64,000 nucleotides of DNA, from the NCBI GenBank assembly GCA_021740085.1, contig JAIPAL010000001.1, positions 186,001 through 250,000 on the forward strand, in the 5' to 3' direction. The notes below the pieces were generated by a model. It made no database searches, was not told the origin of the DNA, and saw only the letters and a program-made list of their open reading frames with translations. This document shows positions 18,758 to 27,685 of this stretch, one piece after another; the stretch's first letter is position 1, and every line of letters starts with the position of its first letter. Source of the stretch: Crocinitomicaceae bacterium (GTDB lineage Bacteria > Bacteroidota > Bacteroidia > Flavobacteriales_D > Crocinitomicaceae). Position numbers and translations under genes: made by a program.

Positions 18758-19783
18758 ATGTCATCTAGTAAAACAAGCAACATTGATTCTCTTGGGGAAT
18801 TTGGTTTAATTGAAAGATTAACTTCCGATTTTAATATAAAAAACCGCACGTCTTTATTAGGTGTTGGAGACGATTGTGCCATTATTGAATTAAATGACAA
18901 GGAGTCATTATTAATGACAACCGACCTGTTAGTGGAAGGTGTTCATTTTAATTTGATGTATGTGCCACTAAAACATTTAGGGTATAAAGCTGTCGCGATT
19001 AACGTCTCTGATATTTGTGCAATGAATGGTCGGGCTGAGCAAATAACTGTTTCCATTGCTGTTTCTAGTAAATTTCCTGTGGAAGCTCTTGAAGAATTAT
19101 ATGCGGGTATTAATTTAGCTTGTGATACTTTTCATGTTGATTTAGTTGGGGGCGACATGAGCGCTGCTTATGCTGGCTTAACGATATCAATAACGGCTAT
19201 TGGACGCGTGGATAATAATATAATAACGCGGCGGTCTGGCGCAAATTCCAAAGACATCATTATGGTTACTGGTAGTTTAGGAGCGTCTTATATGGGCCTC
19301 CAAATTTTGGAAAGAGAAAATGAGGTTTTTAAAGCAAATTCAAACGTTCAACCAGAACTTGATGGTTATGACACCTTGATTCAACGCCAATTAAAACCTG
19401 AGGCGAGGCATGATATGGTAGAATTGTTTGGGCAATTAGGTGTTGTTCCAACATCGATGATCGATGTGTCGGATGGTTTAGCTTCGGACATTTTTCATTT
19501 ATGTGCAAAAAGTGGTCTGGGCTGTCAATTATTTGAAGAAAAAATCCCAATGGATGACAAAACAAAGTTAACAGCAATAGAATTTAATATTTCACCAATA
19601 ACGTGCGCGTTAAATGGAGGGGAAGATTATGAGCTGTTATTCACAATAAAGCAAGAAGATTTTGATAAGGTTGCTGGGAATCCGAATCTCACGCCTATCG
19701 GTTACATGACCAGTAAAGAGGACGGCAGGAACTTGGTTGATGCGAATAATGAATTAATACCTCTTAAGGCGCAGGGGTGGTAA
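18758..19783 (+). CDS. thiL: Thiamine-monophosphate kinase
   Basis: ATP-dependent phosphorylation of thiamine monophosphate to thiamine diphosphate, the last step of cofactor biosynthesis. The protein belongs to the PurM/AIR-synthetase fold. Visible features are EFGLIERL near the N-terminus, the LLGVGDDCAII metal/ATP loop at about 34-44, MTTDLLVEGVHF, the VNVSDICAMNG-type segment, GGDMSA, SMIDVSDGLASD, and the C-terminal NGGEDYELLFT. The 341-residue length is typical. No TPP riboswitch is visible upstream. The gene is alone on its strand and converges with the SPOR gene, with a 5-bp gap. Confidence 0.95.
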   Translation: MSSSKTSNIDSLGEFGLIERLTSDFNIKNRTSLLGVGDDCAIIELNDKESLLMTTDLLVEGVHFNLMYVPLKHLGYKAVAINVSDICAMNGRAEQITVSIAVSSKFPVEALEELYAGINLACDTFHVDLVGGDMSAAYAGLTISITAIGRVDNNIITRRSGANSKDIIMVTGSLGASYMGLQILERENEVFKANSNVQPELDGYDTLIQRQLKPEARHDMVELFGQLGVVPTSMIDVSDGLASDIFHLCAKSGLGCQLFEEKIPMDDKTKLTAIEFNISPITCALNGGEDYELLFTIKQEDFDKVAGNPNLTPIGYMTSKEDGRNLVDANNELIPLKAQGW

Positions 19784-19788
19784 AGAAC

Positions 19789-20157
19789 TTAATCTATACG
19801 AGGCAATTTAATGGTCGTTTTATGAATAACACTAATCGTATATTCCCCTTGGATTTTCGACCTTATTTTTTCCGCCGAAACTAAAGTTCTAAAGTCACCA
19901 ACCATTAAATTAAAATTAGGATTCTCAAAAACCATGTAAACAGGTATTTTGGGATAAGAAGTTAAAAACTTGTTCTTAGCGTCATCTACTACGCTTTTAT
20001 TATTATCAAAACAAATCTGGATACGATACCCGGACATAGACGTAAACTCTGACCTATAAGAAGCAACCAAAGGCTCAAAAGACTCCGCGCCTCTTACTGA
20101 AATTTGCGCACCGCATAGAGTTGAAAAAGCCAAAAACAAAAACATAATACCTTTCAT
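19789..20157 (-). CDS. Secreted SPOR-domain protein
   Basis: A 122-residue protein with an N-terminal signal peptide (about 1-18, ending at CGAQ). The remainder reads as a SPOR-like domain: GYRIQICFDNNKSVVDDAKN, a PKIPVYMVFENPNFNLMVGDF strand pair, then an SAEKIRSKIQGEYT helix. SPOR domains bind denuded peptidoglycan glycan strands. In Bacteroidota, small stand-alone SPOR proteins of this layout are common and uncharacterised. It is divergent from actA. Confidence 0.78.
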   Translation of the reverse strand: MKGIMFLFLAFSTLCGAQISVRGAESFEPLVASYRSEFTSMSGYRIQICFDNNKSVVDDAKNKFLTSYPKIPVYMVFENPNFNLMVGDFRTLVSAEKIRSKIQGEYTISVIHKTTIKLPRID

Positions 20158-20174
20158 TTAATTTTATTTGTAAA

Positions 20175-20182
20175 CAAAAATA
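20175..20182 (-). promoter_or_regulatory. Predicted -7 box for the SPOR-domain gene
   Basis: On the minus strand TATTTTTG (TAnnTTTG) lies 17 bp before the ATG at 20157. Confidence 0.4.
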
Positions 20183-20336
20183 AGAATTCACCCCTACATA
20201 AAAACAGGCTAACGTTTTTTGATATAAACAAATCCTTATTTAGAATGACTTTAAATTAGGTTTTTTTGTCACAAAATTGTCATGAAACAACTCTATTTAT
20301 CTAATTTTACGCTCGATAAAATGCAACTATAAGGCA

Positions 20337-20364
20337 TTGGTAAGGTAAGAAATTAGTAACTTTT
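20337..20364 (+). promoter_or_regulatory. Predicted promoter of the act-cox operon
   Basis: TTG at 20337-20339 and TAACTTTT at 20357-20364, 17 bp apart, precede the actA ATG (20368) by only 3 bp. A real promoter here would give a leaderless or near-leaderless mRNA. It is a weak match at the last base of the -7 box. Confidence 0.35.
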
Positions 20365-20367
20365 TTC

Positions 20368-21714
20368 ATGAAAATATCTAATATTCAAAGGGTTAAGCGC
20401 ACAAAAATAAGGTTAATAGCCATATTTTCTTTTTTTGTTTTTCTATTTCCAACTAGTTTATTGGCTGATGGTGGAGGATTATTCAAGGCAAAATGTGCCA
20501 CTTGTCATCAACCGCACAAAAATGGAACTGGCCCAAAATTATTTGAAGCCAGAAAACGATGGGAAGCAGCTGGAGAAGGTGATTTAATAGTTGAATGGGT
20601 AAAAAATAACGCAAAATTACGTGCGAGCGGAAAGTCTGCACGAGCTAAAGAAGTTTTTGAGCAATACAAAGGCTCAGTAATGACGGCCTTTACAGATTTA
20701 AAGGACGAGGAAGTTATATCAATTCTTGATTGGGTAGATGCGCAACCTGATCCAGCGGCAGCCGCCGCAGTTGGGACAGGGAATGTCACTGATGGGGCTT
20801 CGGAAACAACCGAAGAGGAAGAGGGTGGCAACATGTGGATGTGGATTATTCTAAGCACCATCTTTATTACAATCATCTTATCTGTTGGGGGAGTTAGGCG
20901 TCAATTAAAAATTTCTGCCGGAGAGAGTTCTACGCAAGATGATCAATCCTATTTGTCTGAATTCAAAACGTGGGCTTGGAAATATAGACTTCCTTTTGGT
21001 TTAGGTGTTTTAGTTCTTGTTTTATCTATTATTGTCACATTGTTCCAAGGTTTGTATCGGATTAATGTGGTTGAAAACTATCAGCCGTCTCAACCTATTG
21101 TGTTTCCTCACGACAGACACGCAGGAGTAAATGGCATAGATTGTAAGTATTGTCACAATTCAGTTACTAAATCTAAGTCTGCAGGTATTCCTACGGTTAA
21201 TGTATGTATGAATTGTCACAAACAAATCAGTGGAGAAGGCAAGCCTTTTGCAGGAGAAATCAAGAAAATTTACGCTGCTGCAGGTTGGGATCCTTCCGTA
21301 CCTGGAAGATATACCGGAAAAACGAAACCAATTGTTTGGAATAAAGTGCACGCATTGCCAGACCATGTTTATTTTAATCACTCCCAACACGTTGTTGTTG
21401 GCGGAATTGATTGTAAACAATGTCACGGTGATATGACAAAAATGAATGAAGCTGTAAAGGTTCAGCCGGTTGCTGAACTTAATAAGATCGAAGGAAATAT
21501 TAAATTGACGAAACCCACTTTAACAATGGGTTGGTGCATTGAGTGCCATGGAGCTAAAAATGTTTCTTTAGGTGATGGTAAAAATGGATATTATGACGAG
21601 ATACATCGCCGTTTAAGAGATAATGACAAGTCATTATACAAAAAGTATTTAAAAGATGGTAAAGTGAGCGTTAGTGAGTTGGGTGGTTGGGAATGCGCAA
21701 AATGCCATTATTAA
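20368..21714 (+). CDS. actA: Alternative complex III subunit ActA, multiheme cytochrome c (six CxxCH)
   Basis: Heme subunit of the quinol:electron-acceptor oxidoreductase ACIII, which replaces the bc1 complex. A signal/anchor segment spans about residues 14-34. An N-terminal class I cytochrome c-like domain follows with CATCH (43-47) and distal MTAF. Two hydrophobic helices lie at about 153-172 and 207-232. The periplasmic part has the expected five c-type sites: CKYCH (from C259), CMNCH (from C280), CKQCH, CIECH and CAKCH near the C-terminus. The pentaheme part is ActA as in Rhodothermus and Flavobacterium; the added N-terminal monoheme domain makes six sites. First gene of actABCDEF-coxBA. 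Confidence 0.93.
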   Translation: MKISNIQRVKRTKIRLIAIFSFFVFLFPTSLLADGGGLFKAKCATCHQPHKNGTGPKLFEARKRWEAAGEGDLIVEWVKNNAKLRASGKSARAKEVFEQYKGSVMTAFTDLKDEEVISILDWVDAQPDPAAAAAVGTGNVTDGASETTEEEEGGNMWMWIILSTIFITIILSVGGVRRQLKISAGESSTQDDQSYLSEFKTWAWKYRLPFGLGVLVLVLSIIVTLFQGLYRINVVENYQPSQPIVFPHDRHAGVNGIDCKYCHNSVTKSKSAGIPTVNVCMNCHKQISGEGKPFAGEIKKIYAAAGWDPSVPGRYTGKTKPIVWNKVHALPDHVYFNHSQHVVVGGIDCKQCHGDMTKMNEAVKVQPVAELNKIEGNIKLTKPTLTMGWCIECHGAKNVSLGDGKNGYYDEIHRRLRDNDKSLYKKYLKDGKVSVSELGGWECAKCHY

Positions 21715-21738
21715 TAATTAGGTCATAGTCAGAAAAAC

Positions 21739-24700
21739 ATGGGAATGGCAAGAAAATATTGGAAAGGACTTGAAGAACTAAAGGAAACGACTGAGTTCAT
21801 CAAGCATAAAGAGAACGAATTTCCTACACAACAAACGGTAGAGGCATTTTTATCAAATGATAAACTTGATGAGACCTCAACTGGAAGAAGGGATTTTCTA
21901 AAGTTTTTAGGGTTCTCTGTTGCTGCGGCAACATTGGCCGCATGTGAAGCCCCGGTCACCAAGGCTGTACCTTATGTGGTAAAACCTGAAAATGTTACCC
22001 CAGGTATGGCTACTTGGTATGCGTCAACCTACTACGATGGTGCTTCATATGCAAGTATACTTGTTAAAACACGCGAAGGGCGCCCTATTTTTATCAAAGG
22101 AAATAAGGATTTCGGTTTAACGCAGGGTGCTGTTAATCCACAAATTATTGCATCAATTTTAGGGTTGTATGATAGTGCACGATTAATTGGACCGACAGAA
22201 AATGGTAAATTAGTCTCTTGGTCTTCTGTTGATTCTTCCATTTCAAAAGCACTTAAATCGGCAAAAACAGTAAGTTTACTATCAAACAGTATTATAAGTC
22301 CGACCTTACAAAAACAAATTGACGAAATGTCAGCGGCAATGGCTGCTAATGGTCAAATATTGAATCACATTCAATACGATGCTATTTCTTATTCTGCCAT
22401 ACGTCAAGCAAATGAGCAAAACTTTGGTGCAGCAATTATCCCGAGTTATGATTTCTCGAAAGCAAAAACAATTATTAGTTTAGGCGCTGATTTCTTAGGA
22501 ACTTGGTTAATGGCTAATCAATATGTTCAGCAATATGGATTAACTAGAAATCCTGATTCAAAATGGATGTCTAAGCATTTCCAATTCGAATCTTTTATGT
22601 CTTTGTCAGGGTCTAATGCTGATTACAGAGGCATGATCAAGCCTTCAGAACAAGCTGCGGTTCTTTCCTTCTTGATTAAAGGCTTAGGTGGAAATTGTGC
22701 TGTGGCTTCAACGCTAAACACACCAACAAAAAGTATAGCGGATCAAGCCTTAAAGTCATTGAAAAGCTCGAAGCAAAGTTCTTTGGTTGTTTGTGGTTCT
22801 AATAACGTAAGTCTTCAATTACTGACAAATCAATTAAATCAATTGTTGGGTAGTTACGGAACAACCATTGACTTAACCAACGACGTTAAATTATTTAAGT
22901 CTGAAGATGCTAAAGTTATTAAGCTTGCTAATGACGTTATTTCAGGTAAAGGTCCAGATGCCATGCTTTTTATGGGTGTAAATCCAGTTTATTCTTTACC
23001 AAATGGTGAAGCTTTTGGAAAAGCATTGAAGAAGATTAAGACAACGGTTTCATTTTCTGGATTTGCTGATGAAACAGCAAGTTTATGTTCGTATGTATGT
23101 CCAGATCACCATGCGCTTGAATCTTGGTTAGATTATCAACCAACAAACAATCATTATGCAATTGCGCAGCCTACTATACGACCAATTCACAATACAGCTT
23201 CCGTTATTGAAACGTTTTCTGTTTGGTCTGGTAAATCAATTCGTTTAGGGAAAGATTCGTCAACAGCTTACGATTTGATAAAATCAAATTATTCTGAGCG
23301 TTTCCCTCTAGGAGACTTTGCTTATTCAACGCATAATAGTTGTGAAACTGTACCAGGAAACTTGAACGTATTAACTCCATTTAAAAATGGTGTTCTCGGC
23401 AAATTGCCATCTGCAGGTGCCTTAGAAGTGGTTTTATATCAAAAAGGGGCTATTGGAAACGGTCAGCATGCAAGCAATCCTTGGTTGCAAGAAATGCCAG
23501 ATCCAATTACAAAAGCTACTTGGGATAATTACATCACGATGAATCCTGTTGAAATGAAACAGCAAGGTTTTGTTACTACGTATGACCAAGAACATGGTCT
23601 AAACTTGGCTACGGTTAGTGTAAATGGCAAGAAAGTAACATTACCAGTATTTCCATTACCAGGTCAGGCCTTAAATACAGTAGGTATTGCTCTCGGTTAT
23701 GGGCGTGGTGCTAATGGTGAAGCTATTGGTAAAGCCGCTTTTCAAACAAAAGAATACGGTGGACACGATTTAGATGAGAAAGGAGGCTTAAAGCCAATTG
23801 GTGCGAATGTGTACCATTTTGTTTCTACTGAGAATGGTAATTTACAGTTTGATACAACAGGAAGTTTAGCGAAAGCAGAGGGAATGTATGCAATTGCTTC
23901 AACGCAAATTCATCATACAGTGATGGGACGTCATTCAATTGTTAGAGAGACAACGCTTCCGATCTTTACTTCAAAAGGGAAAGAAGCTTACAATCCAGCA
24001 CATACACTTCAGAAATTAAATAAAGAAGGACATCACGAAGATGTTCCGAATAGTGAATTCGATTTATGGGATGCTCATCCTGTTGAAAAAATAGGACATC
24101 GATGGGGAATGACAATTGATTTGTCTTCTTGCATCGGTTGCGGTTCTTGTTTAATTGCTTGTCAGTCAGAGAATAATGTTCCTGTTGTAGGCAAGGATGA
24201 AGTAAGACGAGGACGGGAAATGCATTGGTTACGGATAGATCGTTATTTTGCTTCGGATGAAGAAGCTACAATTGGTCAACGAAAAGACAAGGATACATTT
24301 AGCTATGACAAGGCAGAAATTGCTGCAGAAAATCCTAAAGTGATCCACATGCCAATGATGTGTCAACATTGTAATCATGCGCCTTGCGAAACAGTTTGTC
24401 CTGTATTAGCAACAACCCATAGTAACGAAGGCTTAAATCAAATGACTTATAATCGTTGTATCGGAACAAGGTATTGTGCAAACAATTGCCCATACAAGGT
24501 GCGACGATTCAATTGGTTTGAATACCCATCATATAAGAAGTTTACAGAAGTAAATCCTGCTCAGGATGATTTAGGAAGAATGGTTTTGAACCCTGACGTG
24601 ACTGTAAGAACGAGAGGAGTAATGGAGAAATGTTCTTTCTGTGTTCAGCGAATTCAATCGACTAAATTAGTAGCGAAGAAAGAGTCTAGAATGATAAATG

Positions 24701-24954
24701 ATGGCGAGTTTGCCACTGCTTGTTCGGATGCTTGCCCTACCAATGCGATTGTAGTGGGTGACTGGAATGATTTTAAATCGTCGGTTTATTCAAGTTCTAA
24801 AAATGATAGGTCATACCAGGCTTTAGAAGAAGTTGGTGCTAAACCAAATGTTTGGTACAAAGTAAAAGTTAGAAACGAGGATAATGAGTTGCTATCAAGT
24901 TTACAAAAAGAGAAACCTGTAGCGCACCACGAAGGAAAAAAAGCACATCATTAA
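21739..24954 (+). CDS. actB: Alternative complex III subunit ActB (molybdopterin-like domain plus iron-sulfur domain)
   Basis: Periplasmic iron-sulfur subunit of ACIII, 1071 residues. It fuses a molybdopterin-oxidoreductase-like domain (ActB1), which in characterised ACIII lacks the Mo cofactor, to a ferredoxin-like domain (ActB2). A twin-arginine signal (GRRDFLKFLG, about residues 53-62) is followed by LAAC, a possible lipobox, implying Tat export of the folded protein. The C-terminal quarter has four Cys clusters: CIGCGSCLIAC, CQHCNHAPCETVC, the CIGTRYCANNC segment, and CSFC with CSDACP. ATG at 21739 or 21745 could be the start. Confidence 0.95.
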   Translation: MGMARKYWKGLEELKETTEFIKHKENEFPTQQTVEAFLSNDKLDETSTGRRDFLKFLGFSVAAATLAACEAPVTKAVPYVVKPENVTPGMATWYASTYYDGASYASILVKTREGRPIFIKGNKDFGLTQGAVNPQIIASILGLYDSARLIGPTENGKLVSWSSVDSSISKALKSAKTVSLLSNSIISPTLQKQIDEMSAAMAANGQILNHIQYDAISYSAIRQANEQNFGAAIIPSYDFSKAKTIISLGADFLGTWLMANQYVQQYGLTRNPDSKWMSKHFQFESFMSLSGSNADYRGMIKPSEQAAVLSFLIKGLGGNCAVASTLNTPTKSIADQALKSLKSSKQSSLVVCGSNNVSLQLLTNQLNQLLGSYGTTIDLTNDVKLFKSEDAKVIKLANDVISGKGPDAMLFMGVNPVYSLPNGEAFGKALKKIKTTVSFSGFADETASLCSYVCPDHHALESWLDYQPTNNHYAIAQPTIRPIHNTASVIETFSVWSGKSIRLGKDSSTAYDLIKSNYSERFPLGDFAYSTHNSCETVPGNLNVLTPFKNGVLGKLPSAGALEVVLYQKGAIGNGQHASNPWLQEMPDPITKATWDNYITMNPVEMKQQGFVTTYDQEHGLNLATVSVNGKKVTLPVFPLPGQALNTVGIALGYGRGANGEAIGKAAFQTKEYGGHDLDEKGGLKPIGANVYHFVSTENGNLQFDTTGSLAKAEGMYAIASTQIHHTVMGRHSIVRETTLPIFTSKGKEAYNPAHTLQKLNKEGHHEDVPNSEFDLWDAHPVEKIGHRWGMTIDLSSCIGCGSCLIACQSENNVPVVGKDEVRRGREMHWLRIDRYFASDEEATIGQRKDKDTFSYDKAEIAAENPKVIHMPMMCQHCNHAPCETVCPVLATTHSNEGLNQMTYNRCIGTRYCANNCPYKVRRFNWFEYPSYKKFTEVNPAQDDLGRMVLNPDVTVRTRGVMEKCSFCVQRIQSTKLVAKKESRMINDGEFATACSDACPTNAIVVGDWNDFKSSVYSSSKNDRSYQALEEVGAKPNVWYKVKVRNEDNELLSSLQKEKPVAHHEGKKAHH

Positions 24955-24971
24955 TAGTAAATTGATTTAGC

Positions 24972-26360
24972 ATGCAAAAAGAAGCAGCGATAAGAGAACC
25001 ACTCATACTTGGTCATAAAAGTTACCACGATGTAACGGAGGATGTTTGCCGGCCAATTGAAGACAAAGCCCCAAGAATGTGGTATGTGCTATTTGGTATA
25101 GCACTTATTATTGCCTTGTATGGCATTGGTTGTATTGTTTATTTATTAGGGACTGGTATCGGAGTTTGGGGTTTAAATAAAACAATTGGTTGGGCTTGGG
25201 ATATTACTAATTTTGTTTGGTGGGTAGGAATTGGTCACGCGGGCACCCTTATTTCAGCAGTATTATTATTGTTTAGACAAAAATGGAGAATGGCAATTAA
25301 CCGTTCTGCAGAAGCAATGACCATTTTCGCAGTATTTATGGCGGGTCTTTTCCCATTGATTCACATGGGTCGTTTGTGGGTTGGATATTGGGTACTACCT
25401 CTTCCAAATCAATTTGGATCTCTTTGGGTGAACTTTAACTCCCCATTACTTTGGGACGTTTTTGCAATCTCTACTTATCTATCCGTTTCATTGGTGTTTT
25501 GGTATATTGGACTTATCCCAGATTTTGCAACAATAAGAGACCGTGCTAAAAAACCAGTTTCTAAAAAAATGTACTCTATCTTGTCTTTCGGCTGGTCTGG
25601 AGGCGCAAAAAATTGGAATAGATTTGAAACAGTATCCCTTGTTTTGGCAGGATTGGCTACGCCTTTAGTATTTTCTGTTCACTCAATTGTATCTTTTGAC
25701 TTTGCTACTTCTATTGTTCCTGGGTGGCACACTACAATTTTCCCTCCTTACTTTGTTGCAGGAGCTGTGTTTTCAGGTTTTGCAATGGTTCAGACATTGA
25801 TGTTGGTTATGCGTAAGGCAATGGGGCTTGAGGCATATATTCATACAAAACACGTTGAATACATGAATATTGTAATTATGGTGACGGGCTCTATTGTGGG
25901 TACAGCCTATATTACTGAGTTATTTATTTCATGGTATTCTGGTGTTGAATACGAAGCATACGCATTTTTAAATAGAGCAACTGGTCCTTATTGGTGGGCA
26001 TATTGGTCCATGATGACTTGTAATGTTATTTCACCACAATTAATGTGGATCAGAAAACTAAGAAGAAGTTTATTATTTACCTTCTTCATTTCAATTGTTG
26101 TAAATATTGGAATGTGGTTCGAACGTTACGTGATTATTGTAACATCCATTCACCGCGATTACCTTCCTTCGGCTTGGAGTATGCATTATCCTAGTCATAT
26201 AGATATTGGTGTTTATATCGGTACAATTGGTATTTTCTTTGTTTTCTTTTTATTATTTGCTAGGTACTTCCCTGTTTTAGCACTTAATGAAATCAAAACA
26301 ATTTTAAAGGGTTCGGGACAATCGTATAAAGAGGCTCCAGATTATCATAAACATCATTAA
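24972..26360 (+). CDS. actC: Alternative complex III subunit ActC (NrfD-like quinol-site membrane protein)
   Basis: Integral membrane subunit of the NrfD/PsrC family, 462 residues and about ten helices. ActC and ActF carry the quinol-binding and proposed proton-pathway residues in ACIII. Features include an N-terminal EPLILGHKSYHDVTEDVC stretch, WWVGIGHAGTLISA in the second helix pair, PLIHMGRLW, SVHSIVSFDFATSIVPGWH, and a C-terminal ERYVIIVTSIHRDYLPS segment. It starts 17 bp after actB. Confidence 0.96.
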   Translation: MQKEAAIREPLILGHKSYHDVTEDVCRPIEDKAPRMWYVLFGIALIIALYGIGCIVYLLGTGIGVWGLNKTIGWAWDITNFVWWVGIGHAGTLISAVLLLFRQKWRMAINRSAEAMTIFAVFMAGLFPLIHMGRLWVGYWVLPLPNQFGSLWVNFNSPLLWDVFAISTYLSVSLVFWYIGLIPDFATIRDRAKKPVSKKMYSILSFGWSGGAKNWNRFETVSLVLAGLATPLVFSVHSIVSFDFATSIVPGWHTTIFPPYFVAGAVFSGFAMVQTLMLVMRKAMGLEAYIHTKHVEYMNIVIMVTGSIVGTAYITELFISWYSGVEYEAYAFLNRATGPYWWAYWSMMTCNVISPQLMWIRKLRRSLLFTFFISIVVNIGMWFERYVIIVTSIHRDYLPSAWSMHYPSHIDIGVYIGTIGIFFVFFLLFARYFPVLALNEIKTILKGSGQSYKEAPDYHKHH

Positions 26361-26374
26361 TAATTATTGTTGCG

Positions 26375-26911
26375 ATGACAGAAAAAGTAATTTATGTAAT
26401 GTACGATGACGAAGAGGTCTTAAAAGATGGCGCTAAGACTCTTGTTTCTAAAGGGATAAAAATTGCGGATGTTTTTAGTCCTTTTCCAATTCACGGAATT
26501 GATCCAATTATTGGCGTGAAAAACACACGTCTAGGAATCATGGCGTTTTTGTATGGACTTACAGGCCTTATGTTAGCGACTGTAGGAATGCGTTTCTTTA
26601 TGGTAACTGATTGGCCGATGAATATCGGTGGGAAACCGAACTTTAGCTATTTAGAAAACATGTTGGCTTTTGTTCCAGTTACTTTTGAATTTACGGTTCT
26701 TTGCGCAGCACACGGTATGGTAATAACCTACCTATTAGCTAATAAAACGTTGCCAGGTATGCCAGCTCACAATCCTGATCCACGTACCACTGATGATCGA
26801 TTTGTTATGGAAATTAGATTGTCTGACAATCACCAATCAAGCGAAAATGAGATTGATGAGTTACTGAAAAATACTGGATTTGTCGAAATCGATAAAAAAG
26901 AAGTTAATTAA
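26375..26911 (+). CDS. actD: Alternative complex III subunit ActD (DUF3341)
   Basis: Small membrane subunit of 178 residues. The cytosolic N-terminal domain (YVMYDDEEVLKDGAKTLVSKG) is followed by the DUF3341 signature segment FSPFPIHGIDPIIGVK (about 36-51), then two transmembrane helices (about 56-75 and 100-122) and a charged C-terminal tail. It sits in the standard position between ActC and ActE. Confidence 0.95.
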   Translation: MTEKVIYVMYDDEEVLKDGAKTLVSKGIKIADVFSPFPIHGIDPIIGVKNTRLGIMAFLYGLTGLMLATVGMRFFMVTDWPMNIGGKPNFSYLENMLAFVPVTFEFTVLCAAHGMVITYLLANKTLPGMPAHNPDPRTTDDRFVMEIRLSDNHQSSENEIDELLKNTGFVEIDKKEVN

Positions 26912-26930
26912 GCGAATTAATAATAGAAAG

Positions 26931-27677
26931 ATGAGAAGAACGCTAATTTTTGGAACGTATATTACAGCACTAACAATTACCTTGTTCGTTTTGGGATCTT
27001 GCGTTTCAGATCCAGATAGCTCCGGATTGGAATACATGCCGGATATGTATAGAGCACCATCGATTGAGGTGTATGTCGATAATGGTGAAATTAGAGGAAA
27101 GCGGTTTCCAAAATATAAAACAGCTTTGTCTGCATTGACCCCACCAAATAATTCCATTCCTTATTATGGAAAAGGCGACAGCATGTTGGTAAAACTTATG
27201 TTGCCATATGCTAGAAAAGCAAATATTCTATTTAGAGAATCCCACGGATTATATGGCTTTAATTTTAGCATGTTCGATGAATACGCGCTTGCGATTAACG
27301 ATAAAAATCCATTTCTTTTAACGAACAAAAATAGTGAAGAAATGTTTCTAAAAGGAAAAGAATTATATACCGCTATGTGTCAGCATTGTCATGGTGAAAA
27401 AGGAGACGGAATGGGCCCAATGGTTATGAGTGGTGCGTATCTAGGTGTGCCAGCTTACGCTGAGCGATCAGCTCTTTCTGATGGTCAAATTTTTTATTCT
27501 ATCTATTATGGTAAAGGAATGATGGGTGCTCATAATTCATTAGTAACTAAAAAGGAAATTTGGACCTTGGTACATTATGTGCGTCAATTTCAAAATCCTG
27601 ATTACGGCAAGTTTGACAAGAATGGAAATCCGAAATCATTAGTAAAAATGGATTCAACAGTAACAAAAACGAAATAA
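26931..27677 (+). CDS. actE: Alternative complex III subunit ActE, monoheme cytochrome c lipoprotein
   Basis: Monoheme cytochrome c subunit of 248 residues. The start is placed at ATG 26931 (MRRTLIF), because a signal peptide with lipobox LGSC follows directly; the longer frame from 26880 would begin inside actD and bury the signal. The conserved GLEYMPDMYRAPS segment follows, then the heme site CQHCHGEKGDGMGP near residue 158 and a candidate distal Met in GKGMMGAH. It likely receives electrons from ActA and passes them toward the oxidase. It starts 19 bp after actD. Confidence 0.94.
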   Translation: MRRTLIFGTYITALTITLFVLGSCVSDPDSSGLEYMPDMYRAPSIEVYVDNGEIRGKRFPKYKTALSALTPPNNSIPYYGKGDSMLVKLMLPYARKANILFRESHGLYGFNFSMFDEYALAINDKNPFLLTNKNSEEMFLKGKELYTAMCQHCHGEKGDGMGPMVMSGAYLGVPAYAERSALSDGQIFYSIYYGKGMMGAHNSLVTKKEIWTLVHYVRQFQNPDYGKFDKNGNPKSLVKMDSTVTKTK

Positions 27678-27685
27678 TTTAAGTT

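Noticed and set aside
26880-26930. Upstream start for actE adding 17 residues
   Set aside because: It lies inside actD and places basic residues ahead of an otherwise complete lipoprotein signal at 26931.
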